Shown: positions 52,211 to 64,000 of the stretch, one piece after another
Layout: each line of letters opens with the position of its first letter
How positions within the stretch are numbered: position 1 is the stretch's first letter
Assembly (NCBI RefSeq): GCF_038396675.1
Contig: NC_088931.1
Span: forward strand, 70,527,001-70,591,000
From: Hydra vulgaris
Taxonomy: Eukaryota > Cnidaria > Hydrozoa > Anthoathecata > Hydridae
Length of the DNA stretch: 64,000 nucleotides
Direction of reading: 5' to 3'
Notes under the pieces: generated by a model
What the model saw: the letters and a program-made list of their open reading frames with translations, nothing else
What the model was told of the DNA's origin: nothing
The model's database searches: none
Position numbers and translations under genes: made by a program

Positions 52211-54784
52211 TATTGTTTGGAATCCACGGATGTCAGTGAATAAATAGAATTTGATTGAGAGTTATCTTCTCGGATTCTTAGATACAAACTTGAATGTTTT
52301 TGTAATTATTATTTTAAAATAATTTAAACATTACTTTTGTGAAATATATTACATTTAAATAATGACTGTAACAATAAAAATAATATAAAACCTTACTTCA
52401 AAAAGTGCAAAAGGTCAAAAGCAACAATGCCCAGAAGAAAGAAATGTATTCCGCTATCCTATTGATCTCTTTGACAATTTCATCACTCAGAAGAAGAACC
52501 TGTTGGACCCTGGGAAAAAACATTATGAGTTTTAAGTAGTCCAGTGCATTTTCCAAGAATTTGGCGTGTGAAATAATTTAGTAAAGTTTGTACCTGATAG
52601 TCTGATCTGCTTCAAGAAGCATGTTTACAAACTCTCTCAGTTTTTAATAGTTTTCGTGATTCACAAAAGTCCAAATGTAAATAATTTAAAAGTTTATTTA
52701 GAAACTTAAATATTTTGTTACCTAAATAATACTTCTTACATAGATTTTAAAGTTTCTTTATTTTACATTTACATTATTACTTTTTAATATCTCTTTGTTT
52801 ACCTGCAAGTTTTGAGCGTCCATCAAGCCTGCATCACAAGCCAGGTATATTAATACTTCTCGTATTTGAACTTCAAAGCTGGTATTGTACAAAGAATATT
52901 TAAATTTCTATTTCATTTCGTTATTGGTTTCTCTGTGCTTTTTCTTATCTCCAGATAGACAGCTCTAATTTTGTAATGAGGTTTCTTAAAGCCTGTTTAC
53001 TATTTTAAAAGTTTTTTTAATATGACACATCATCTTATTGTACTAAAAACTTTGAAGTCAGTCTTTCTCCATGGAATTAACGTTCCGGAAAAAATAGAAC
53101 ATATAAAACATTGCTTTATATGCATTTCAATCTAAAATGAATTTATGCAAGTTAAAATTATACACTAATTATATAGTCTTTGCTCAGGGTTAAAAAGTTG
53201 TTCCGTGTTTTTAGTGCCTTTAGTGAATTATTGAAAATTTTTACCTTAAAAATAAATAAAGTTGGATTAAGTGAGTATCTAGGTGCAACTGGTTTTTTCC
53301 ATTCCATTCAGAGTGACATTTAATGCACATTAAATACGTATTTGTGCCAACTGGGTAAGTTCTTAAAATTTCTTTTTATGTCATGCCAAGATTTTTCTGA
53401 TATAAAAAAATATTTTGGAATGTCCATTTGTATATTACAAAATACTTTGCACAAAAACCAGCAATAAATGTAAGTATTCTTCTAATTATATTCTCCAAAA
53501 GTATTTAATTTAAATAAACATGATGTATTTACAAAGCATAGTTATTTAATTTCAAGAAGTTTAGTTTAATTCGCTTTGCAACTTTGGCGGAGGGGGTTTA
53601 AACTTTATATGGTCATAAAAAATTATAACCATATAAAGTTTAAACCTCATCCAGTTTGAGGGGGTTAAATATTTTAATGGTCATATTGTTTGAACGCAGA
53701 GAGATCATACTAAGACACTTAAAATTTATCGATAAATATAAGTCTAGTTGAGAATAGTACAAAAAATATATCATCAACTTGTTGCCTCTCACGTTTGAGG
53801 TAGGGGAGTAATAAAAGAGCTTTTTTGTTCTCAGCCTCCAATCATCGCATTTTTTTGTAAATCATCATTATTTGAAATAAGTATAAATATACAAATGTTT
53901 TGAGTTTGCTCCATGTCTGGAAGTTATCTCATACACCAAAAAATGCTAAACCCATTGCTGCTTATATCAAGGAAATATGATATTAGTCATAAATAAAAAA
54001 ATATCAATGTTACCTCAAAACGAATGTAAATTTTGGATTAAATGGCTAAAAATGCATAAATTAGCATAAAATAGCATTAAGAAATCTAAATGGGAAAGAC
54101 CTTTGTTACATTAGTATGGCTCAAAATAACAAAAAAAAAAAAAAAAAGAAACCAAGATTATAAATAAGTTACCAAGAAGACCTAGAAAAAGCTAAAAATA
54201 AAGTAAAAAAACTATTAATTTATCATTAAGAAAGCTGCTAAATTTTACAACGTTTCATTAGCAAAATTAAATAAAAAAGTTAAACTTGGGGATTATTTCT
54301 AAAATATATGGTGAACAAACCAGACTTGATAGTTCAACTAAAAGTTTATTTGTCCATACAATTTTTTATGTGACTAACTGGAAAGAGTAATTCAATTGCC
54401 TTGATTTGAATCTAGCATTTGCATGAAAAAAAGTTTTCAGTAAAACCGAAGATCAATAAAAGCAAAAGTTACTCATTCATACATACGGATAACATAAAGA
54501 AAGATACGGATACGTTCATACATACGGATAGTTTTAAATTTGGACATTCTTCATCCTGGGATTTTAGAATTGAGAAATTTTTCTCCAGGAATTACGGGGA
54601 AATTTCGAAATTGAGTAAAAAAAAAACAGAGTCATAGAAGAAGATGTAGTAGATGAAGAGCTATCTTTCGAATAATCATCGAAAATTAAAAAATGATTAG
54701 AATAATGATATTATAACTAAAATGGTTAATTTGTTAAAATACATAACTAAATAAAATTAGAAAATTTATTTATTAAAAATATAT
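52211..54784. other. No gene seen
   Basis: AT-rich. One open patch at 52430-52540 (CPEERNVFRYPIDLFDNFIT) is not recognised. A 19-bp-arm inverted repeat at 53595-53646 is listed separately. (ACGGATA) repeats at 54485-54530 (ATACATACGGATA three times). Confidence 0.45.
53595..53646. repeat. Inverted duplication, 19-bp arms, 14-nt loop
   Basis: Arms 53595-53613 and 53628-53646 (GGTTTAAACTTTATATGGT), perfect. The arm shares ATATAAAGTTTA and GGTCAT with the dispersed repeat at 4918 and 63238. Confidence 0.8.
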
Positions 54785-55880
54785 TTAACAGAAGCAGCCA
54801 GCAACCACTATTAGTTGTGAGTGACTAGAAAAGAAAAGATATTGTTAAAGAGCATGGAAATGGTTGACAGAAGACTTGAAAAGTTGTAGATTGCATGAGT
54901 AAAATATGGGGAAAAGTTCCAAAGGAAAGTGCGGGGTAAAAAAATAGACAAATAAATAATTTTTTTTTCAGCATTAAGAAGCAGATACGGTAAAAGGATG
55001 CGACTATTTTGAATGACGAGTCAAGCGAGAATGAGTTTTGGTTAATATACAAGAGATTACAGCTTCTTTGAGCAGGAACAACGATAGCATTTGTAGAAAA
55101 AAGAAAGAGATACAAACTTACGACGGTGAGAAAGAGGCTTAAGCTTAGCAGATAAAGCATGTCCAACTACGCTAACAATTGTAAATAGTAAAATAACGAC
55201 AAGCACAATAAAGAGTGGTTTCTCTCTTTATCATTTTTCTTTTGTACTTACGTCTTCTTGGAATAATATTCACTGCTGACCTCTCTTGATTTTCATGAGA
55301 GGTCAGCAGGAAATATTTTTCCAAGAAAACTGAAACCATGATTAAGGTCAAACGCCTGTTCTAAGTTATTGGAAAGAGAAACCTTTGTGACAAGACAGGA
55401 GTATAAAATTGAGCTGTCAGCAAATAGAGGTAATTAGATGTAAAATTGTTCTAAAGATACTTAATGTAGATAAGAAACAATACAGGACCAAATATAGAAT
55501 CATGAGGCTCTCCAGAAGTAACTGGAAATGAAGAGTGTTTGAGAATGGCTTTAATAAAGCAGTTAGAAAAAAACAATTTAATAATCTTAAAAAATTTCAC
55601 AAATGCATCATATGAGGCAACTTATGAAGAAGATCAGCGTGCCAGACTTTCTTGAAAGCTTTAGATATGTCAAGAGCAATACCTCTTGCCACCTAGCCTC
55701 CATTGAATAAACAGTAGAACCTTTCAGTCACAGCAGTTAGCAATTCAGCAGTAGAATGGAAAAATCGAAAGCCATATTGACTGTCAGAGAACAGGAGAGA
55801 CCGGGTCTAGTTTCAACAAACTTTAAAATACTAGATTTATCTCCTATAACTGATTTTTTTCAAGATTAGTAGATTAGTAG
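54785..55880 (-). pseudogene. Non-LTR reverse transcriptase fragment (third LINE)
   Basis: Minus strand from about 55860: LSDSQYGFRFFHSTAELLTA, then VTERFYCLFNGG, then ARGIALDISKAFKKVWHADL (motif A, Asp retained). Later comes HSSFPVTSGEPHDSIFGPVL, which has the SGxPxxSxxGP motif B with changes, then LFLIYIKYL. The lower part (55166-54825) is an open Ser/Leu/Phe-rich stretch in the post-RT region. A snap-back hairpin at 55255-55326 (core TGCTGACCTCTC) breaks the region between. Jockey-like by motif pattern; dead. Confidence 0.7.
55255..55326. repeat. Imperfect snap-back hairpin, ~33-bp arms
   Basis: TTCTTGGAATAATATT...TGCTGACCTCTC inverted with about four mismatches around a short T-rich loop. 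Confidence 0.7.
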
Positions 55881-56058
55881 ATCTAAGTGACATTAATCCG
55901 ACATTGATAAATATAATATAAAACTTAGTTATTCTTCAAAAGTAAAGCAAAAATAAATGCAACTTAACCTGCTCCGGGGCAAGTTGCGACAGTGATCGCG
56001 TTAAAATACAATTCTTTGAAAGTTTAAGCCTTGCAGAGTTACAGAAAAATTACTAGCT

Positions 56059-56122
56059 TAAGGGTCGTCCACAAATTACGTCACGCCCCTAAAGCATGAC
56101 TTAATTTATGAACAACCCCTTA
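56059..56122. mobile_element. 64-bp palindromic mini-element, GGGTCGTCCACAAATTACG ends
   Basis: The left half TAAGGGTCGTCCACAAATTA and, inverted, the right half TAAGGGGTTGTTCATAAATTA are imperfect complements of each other over the whole length, centred on GCCCCTAAAGC. The outer motif is shared with 38180-38212. Confidence 0.6.
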
Positions 56123-56899
56123 TCTATAGCTTGTATTTGGCTAAAATTTTAAAATTGCAATAAAGGAAATTATTAGTTTTATAAGGCTGCAATACTTTTA
56201 TTATGCAAGACTTCACGTATACCTGAAATATTTATTAAACTGATATTTACATTCAAAGATTTTAAAGACCGAAGAATTTATATAACGCGAATTATTATTT
56301 AAACTAATTTATTATTTTAACTCCTAAGTGTTTTTTAAAAAAGTTTTCTTTTATTCAATGAGAAATAATTTAGTTTAGAAAAGCGCTAGAGAAGTTTTTA
56401 GGATATTTAAGTTCTATTTAAAGATATAAAAACACTTAAATATTTTATTAAAAAAAAATTAAACTTAAAAACAAAAACAAACAAAAATCAGACTAAGATA
56501 AAAAAATAATAATAATAATATCCCAGCAAAAAACTTTCATTGAAAAGCAAACAAGTTTAAAATAAACCTAAGAATTAATTACATTTCAGTTTAAGTATTG
56601 AATTTCTTAAAAGTTATTTTTGTTGATGTAAAAATATTAGCAAATTTTCCTTTTAAAGAATAATTTCTTCGTTAAAAAGTCGTCCATTAATTTAGAAATA
56701 ACTAGAAAAGTGTGTTCAATCAGTAAAACTCATGTTAATTTATGATTCAATTTACCCCGAACAATTTTATGCAACTTACCCCGTAGGAATCATGATCACG
56801 CTAAACAATCTTTATAATTATTTACATTAAAAAAAACTAATTTTTTTCAGTTTTTGTGTTTGAAAAAATGTTTTTTAACTTATCATTATTTCATTATGA

Positions 56900-57860
56900 T
56901 CATATACCTTTAATGAAAACATGAAAAGACAAATACCATATAGAGTGGTATATGAAAACCGCAATCATATTCATCTCCAAATCATGAATACGCAAACGTA
57001 CTTGATAATCAAGATGCATCAAAAGTCGTGATTGTTTTGATGCAGCCGCTAATCCTAATGTTACTTAAAAGCATGAACCTGGATTCATGAATCATGGAAA
57101 CTGGAACAAACATGGAACAGATTTTCTCCATGTATTGCATCCACACAAATTTAAATTCAGGATCTATATGCCAATCACCAGCTATATTGGAAATTCTGAT
57201 CAAGTTCATAGGAACTGTCTTAATATGACACTTTCCTTTAAGTGTGTTTGATTGCTTGGGTAGCAGTTTTTCCTTCCTTTAAGGTGCACATAACGATAGG
57301 CAATAACCCAGTTTTATTTGGCTTTTGTTAAAGCCATAAAGTATCTCTTAAATGTACCCAGCAAGCATTCTATAGAGGAATTTCACTGGACTTAAATAGA
57401 CATTTTAAGCGGTCCGCTGTAGTTTTGCTCTTAGTTTTGGTTATTTAGTGGACCATTATTGGTAGCCGCCGAAATTGGCTTGACGATAACTAGCCGCTAA
57501 TTTAATGCCGGAAAGTTATTGGCCAGCCATTTATAGTGGCTAACAATCCACTAAATAACAGAAAAACTGCTCAAAAATGCCAATACAGGTCTACTAAAAC
57601 AATGTTTGCTGGCTAATATTGAAAAAGATTATGCATCCTAGGATCTTCTTTGATCACTAGCAGCGGCTCTTGATGCAAGGTTAACAATGGCATTAAAAAG
57701 ATCTGGCTGATCTTTAAGCACAGCTGGACTACCATTTTCTCTATTGAATTTAGAAAGCTTTAATTTTAAGTAGGAAGTGTCATCAATATATCTTAAAGCA
57801 TCCATAAAGCTGGTCCTGGTCCGTCATCTGATTTTTTTATAGGCTTTATTTTGCTCATGA
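56900..57860 (-). pseudogene. Decayed member of a multicopy cnidarian gene family, split by a MITE
   Basis: Minus strand from about 57850: FMDALRYIDDTSYLKLKLSK, then FNRENGSPAVLKDQPDLFNA and IVNLASRAAASDQRRS. Interrupted near 57655-57358 by a stop and the MITE, it resumes as LLPKQSNTLKGKCHIKTVPM, then WHIDPEFKFVWMQYMEKICS, then, in another frame, LGLAAASKQSRLLMHLDYQV. The order DQP(D/E)L...RR, (S/N)(N/T)xxGK(R/C)HxKTVP, (G)LxAAxKQSxLLMHLxYxV is a repeated cnidarian family I recall, of unknown function and often with transposons. Many stops; not functional. Confidence 0.55.
57358..57612. mobile_element. MITE, CAGCAAACATT family, copy 2
   Basis: CCAGCAAGCATTCTATAGAG at the left and, inverted, CCAGCAAACATTGTTTTAGT at the right, followed inward by AGACCTGTATTGGCATTTTT and GAGCAGTTTTTC. 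255 bp, matching the copy at 20001 in both arms. It lies within the decayed gene above. Confidence 0.8.
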
Positions 57861-57908
57861 GAGGAAGCTTCATTGCAGTAAATTTATATTAATTATACGA
57901 TTTTTTCC

Positions 57909-58165
57909 CACGAAAAAAAGTTCTATAGAGTTTCTATAAACTTTTGAAACATTTGGCCTATAGAAATTCTATAAATATTCTATAGAACTTCTATAGAATG
58001 TTTGTTAATTTCTATAGAAAATGCTATAAAATTTTTTTTCTATGTAAATATATGTAAAAAAAAAAGTTCTATAAGAATTTCTATAGAAATTGACAGAGAT
58101 TCTATGAAAATTCAATAGGACTATATAGAATTTCTATAGGCGATATGTTTCAAAAATTTTTCGTG
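57909..58165. mobile_element. Foldback element built of TTCTATAGAA palindromes
   Basis: Outer ends CACGAAAAAAAGTTCTATAG and, inverted, CACGAAAAATTTTTGAAAC. Inside, (T)TCTATAGAA or close variants occur more than ten times in about 240 bp, in both halves. No coding potential. Confidence 0.75.
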
Positions 58166-59778
58166 TTAGTTCTTTTAAAACTGGTTCATACGTGAGTTTT
58201 TTATGCTTAACTTTATATTACAATTTATTAGATTCTTTTTGTTATTCATGGTTCTTTTTTTGTGGCTTTTGCTACTTGTTGATTAATTATTTTGTACTTT
58301 TCACAATAATCCATTTTAATTATTCCGCTTGAAAACTATTTTTTAACTGAATATTTAAACTGCAACAAGTTACACTAATTACAAACAATTTATTTCTTTA
58401 GTTTTAAAATAATTTAAAGTGTCTCGTTTTTATCATAGAACAATTTTCACATTTCATAAAGTTTAATTAGATAATACATATTAAATTTTCACATTATAAA
58501 GTTTAAATAGATAATACTATTTACATATTAACTAATTCTAAAAGTTGTATTTGAAGTTTAAGAATTCTTTAATGCTTTTGCTTTTAAATTTGCTACCCTT
58601 TCTAAGACTATTTTTGCGCTTATTAATTAAAAATTGAAATATGAAGAAGTTCTTTTTTCACTTTTATTGCTTTTAAAAAAGAATTGAGCAATGATTTTAT
58701 TAATTATAAAAAATGATATTTATTTGAATACTCTGAATTCATGTAAAAGTTTTTTAAGGTTTTTTTTTGATTTTCTTTACAGCGCTGATAATTTACGCTT
58801 ATAAGTGTTTTCACATATATTATTAAAACTCCACATGGGGGACCATTTTTTTTTTTTTTTTTTTTTTTACTTAGTAAAAAAAAGTAGCTAAAAATAATTT
58901 TTATTAAAAATTAAAGTTACTTTCTTTTTTCAGGTACTGATTCCTTAAAAAAAAAAAGTCGTTATAGAAATTCAAAAATGAGAAATTCAAAAATTGACCC
59001 GCACTAATCCTTATCCTTTAAAACTTGTTATTACATATGATTGAAGATTCAAACTTCATAAGAGGCCAGCTAGAATACAGGAAGATGATTAGTAATTTGA
59101 GCGTTAGGCGTTTGTTTTATATTGGTTAGTATAATCATTTAGAAAAAGTTCTAAAACCTCTTGTAGTGTGAAAAAAAAAATAGTTATATTTTTTCTCTGA
59201 AAGTAAAACGAGTATTAATAATAAACCAATTTTATTGGGAATACCTATTAAACCAGGCTGTAGCTCGTATCCCTTCGTTTTATTGTAATGCTGGTGGAAA
59301 TATTGACGATAAAAAGTTACTCCACTGCTTAAGAACTAAAAGAACTTTTAATTCTTCTAATGTCTTTTTAAGAATATTAGACTGTAATGTACAAGCTCAC
59401 AAAATATGAGCCGTATTGCAGGCCTCCACAATTTGTTTCTTGTGATTAGTACATAGCAGTTCAAAGGTTGTAAAAGTTCATTATTTGTCCCAGAAAAAAG
59501 ACCTTGAAAAAAGGAATAGATTCAAAGATGAAATCTTTTTGGACAGCAGTTTCTTGTTTAATAAACACCAGATCAAAAATTATATATTTTACCTGATTCC
59601 TGGTTAACTTTTAATTTTCCTGATCATAGCTCAAAAAATTGTTTACAAATGAAACTCGCTTTGAAATTTTTAAAAGAGTTTCCAGAACGCATTAAGTTTG
59701 AAATCTTTGTTAAATTTGTCAAAGTTATTTGAGTCATCAAAGAGCGCAGCAAAACTCATTAAAAAAGAAGAGATTTTT
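58166..59778. other. No gene seen
   Basis: AT-rich, with a 26-nt poly-T at 58843-58868. Confidence 0.45.
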
Positions 59779-59860
59779 AAAAACGAGGAAAAGTTTGAAA
59801 CCGAGGAAAAGTTTCTATTGTGAAACGAGGAAAAGTTTGAAACGAGGAAAAGTTTGAATT
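59779..59860. repeat. Short tandem repeat, AACGAGGAAAAGTTTGA x4
   Basis: Four copies of a 17-19 bp unit; the middle is separated by TCTATTGTG. Gives a spurious minus-strand FPRF-type peptide repeat. Confidence 0.85.
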
Positions 59861-60828
59861 ACCTGTAACGATTTTATGGAAAAGACTGAAATGGATACAA
59901 AAAATCATTTGCAGCTTTTGATTTATCACTATGATACGGATGTTGGCGGTTGAACTCAAAACCTAATAGTAAATTTTGAATTTTGAAAATAAGTTTCAAA
60001 ATTATTTGGTGGCATATTTTGTTAAAACCTTTTTTCAATCACATAGATTAAAGTCTAAAAAAATTAATGAGAAAAAATAAATAAATAATGAATGTTATCC
60101 CCAGCCACAAGTTTGGAGAGAAAAAGTTTCATTTTTTTTATTGTTGTAGTTATTTCTAAAAGTAATATTTTGGTGTTTAAATGAACATGCTAAGTTTAAA
60201 ACCAACCCCCCATAAAAAGGTAAATTTTATTCTACCCATAACAACCGCAAACAGATTTGTATATTTTATTATAAAATTAGATATATTAATTTTAATCTGG
60301 TTTAATTGACTAAAAAGGGTTAAAAATGTAATGACCAATCTTTTGAGAATTGATTACTATTTTGGATTTTGTATTGTTCGACAGCAATTTTATTTTTAAA
60401 ACATTATTTGATACCAATATGAAAGTAAAAAAGTTTGATGCCAGCATCATGACTGAAAAAATATTTTTTTATTTTATCTATAATCAGTGCAATTATAAAT
60501 GGAAGGTGCAATATATTTCTAAAATTAAAAAGCACAGTTAAAAAACGCTTAAAAATTAACTAGATTTGACTTTAGAATCAATTCTATCTTTATCCATTAA
60601 AAAACCATTAAACGACCAACGCGTTACTACTTCATACAAATGAAAAAGAAACTGTCATATAAATCTGACTGTTACGTTTCCCACATAGTTAATTATCTTT
60701 GATAGATTATGGGATTTCTTAGTGTTTATATGATTGCTACTTTAGTTACCTAACTTTAAAGTTCGCAACTAATTTGTTAAACTTTTTATGAAATTGCTTT
60801 TCTACTTTGTTCGAGCAGTTGCTTAGCA
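59861..60828. other. No gene seen
   Basis: AT-rich. The 60350-60541 frame has no recognisable content. Confidence 0.45.
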
Positions 60829-60985
60829 GTGGTTAGAACACTTGTTCTCATAAACAAAATATCCCATGCTTGATGCCATTTTCGCGACACTGGTAAAGAA
60901 AGAAAAATTTTAGTTAAATAATCTTTCGCGGTGCTTTGTGACAAAATCATAGGACTTCTTGGAGCATCTTAGCATCTTGGAGCAT
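60829..60985 (+). mobile_element. tRNA-derived SINE, degenerate
   Basis: GCTTAGCAGTGGTTAGAACA (A-box region), a weak B-box CATGCTTGATGCC, tail TTAGTTAAATAATC, TTTCGCGGTGCTTTGTGAC and AGGACTTCTTGGAGCA. The tail matches the SINE at 43650-43848. A short AGCATCTTGG duplication at the 3' end. Confidence 0.65.
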
Positions 60986-63237
<2,252 letters not shown>

Positions 63238-63390
63238 GGGGGTCTTAGTCTTTATGTGGCCCTATCTTTTAAGCGTCAAAATATATTTTGATAAAATTGG
63301 AAACCTAATTTGAATTTATGATGAAATTCAAGATAAGTAAGTTTTTTTTCAAAATTTACTTTTTCTCGACCAGGGATGCAGAAGACGTTT
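63238..63390 (-). repeat. Dispersed repeat, copy 2 (see 4918-5062)
   Basis: The reverse complement reads TTCTGCATCCCTGG, then ATTAGGTTTCCAATTTTATC and TAGGGCCACATAAAG, parallel to copy 1. Confidence 0.6.
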
Positions 63391-64000
63391 TTTAAGGGTG
63401 CTTCTACTCTTGTTTGCAAATCATGTAGTTTGTGCTTCAAGTTGAATTTTTTTTTAGAGACTTATTAAAAATAATCTAATAGCAAAGTAATGGCATAAAC
63501 ACAATATAATTTAGACAAACTAGTCTCAATAGATTACGTCAATCGTCTTTTAATTTGTTTAAATTAAACAATTTGTCAGAGTGTTGACTTTCTAAAATTC
63601 AAATAACCTAATACATAAAATACTGTCTACAAAAAATAGGAGATGGATATGTTTCCGTTGTCAATGAATTCATCTTTAGAGAAGATGAACTCATTGATAC
63701 ATCTGATCAAAAACATTGTGGTTCCTGGATTCCCTCTGAACAAAAGTTCTAATCCGTCTGGAAATTATATTTAAAACAGAAAGGCAAAGCTGTAAAGACT
63801 TTTTCGATAAATGGTCTTAATCAAGTAAATAAGTTGTGAAGATTTAAACAAGAAGGTGGCAACTGCAACCGTGCTATTTGCTGCCGTGTACTAAAAGTCA
63901 TTGTACACTTTATCTTTCGGAATTCATCTATGTAGAACATGAAAAATTTACATTCTAAAACAAAAATCGTTTTGCTCAGAATGCTGTAAAATTGTTAGTT
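63391..64000. other. No gene seen
   Basis: A small inverted pair GAATTCATCTT/AAGATGAACTC at 63667-63692, otherwise unassigned AT-rich sequence up to the window end. Confidence 0.4.

Noticed and set aside
52430-52540. THAP-type zinc finger gene
   Set aside because: The patch CPEERNVFRYPIDLFDNF suggested it at first, but the Cys/His spacing of a THAP domain is not present.

Overview
The window is very AT-rich eukaryotic DNA. It has long (TA)n tracts, large introns, tRNA-derived SINEs, Tc1/pogo/Mutator-type DNA transposons, non-LTR reverse transcriptases and a Penelope-like element with hammerhead-type sequence. This combination points to a Hydra-type cnidarian (inference from composition and repeat content; no species marker was tested). 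Nothing bacterial is present.

Only one host gene can be assembled with confidence. It lies on the minus strand from 42928 down to 25051, in eight exons that join in phase into a 694-residue type II membrane protein. The order is a short cytosolic tail, one membrane anchor, a PA14 domain, and a C-terminal glycosyltransferase domain of the B4GALNT3/B4GALNT4 (LacdiNAc synthase) family. Its two largest introns, 40418-33150 and 32664-25869, carry (TA)n tracts, a SINE, a decayed transposon gene, two fused Penelope 3' ends and an array of eight tandem 34-bp palindromic repeats.

Layout: 1-455 LINE ORF1-like fragment; 3.6-4.7 kb LINE RT fragment; 6.15-9.0 kb TTAA-flanked element with a Mutator-type transposase; 9.5-13.2 kb element with terminal inverted repeats of about 330 bp and a decayed multi-exon transposase-like gene; 13.19-15.0 kb Tc1 element (DD34E) whose ORF is split by a 109-bp MITE; 16-19 kb (TA)n tracts, one at the axis of a large nested palindrome; 17.5-21.4 kb probable decayed exons; 21.4-24.5 kb another decayed transposon; 25-43 kb the glycosyltransferase gene; 43.5-46 kb pogo-like and Tc1 remnants with a SINE; 47-58 kb LINE fragments, MITEs and a decayed multicopy gene; 58-64 kb mostly unassigned AT-rich sequence.

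A recurring feature is near-perfect inverted duplication with arms of 16-38 bp and a very short loop, including inside a transposase ORF. These look like template-switch (snap-back) events. All coordinates and translations were worked out by eye, so boundaries of decayed elements are approximate.
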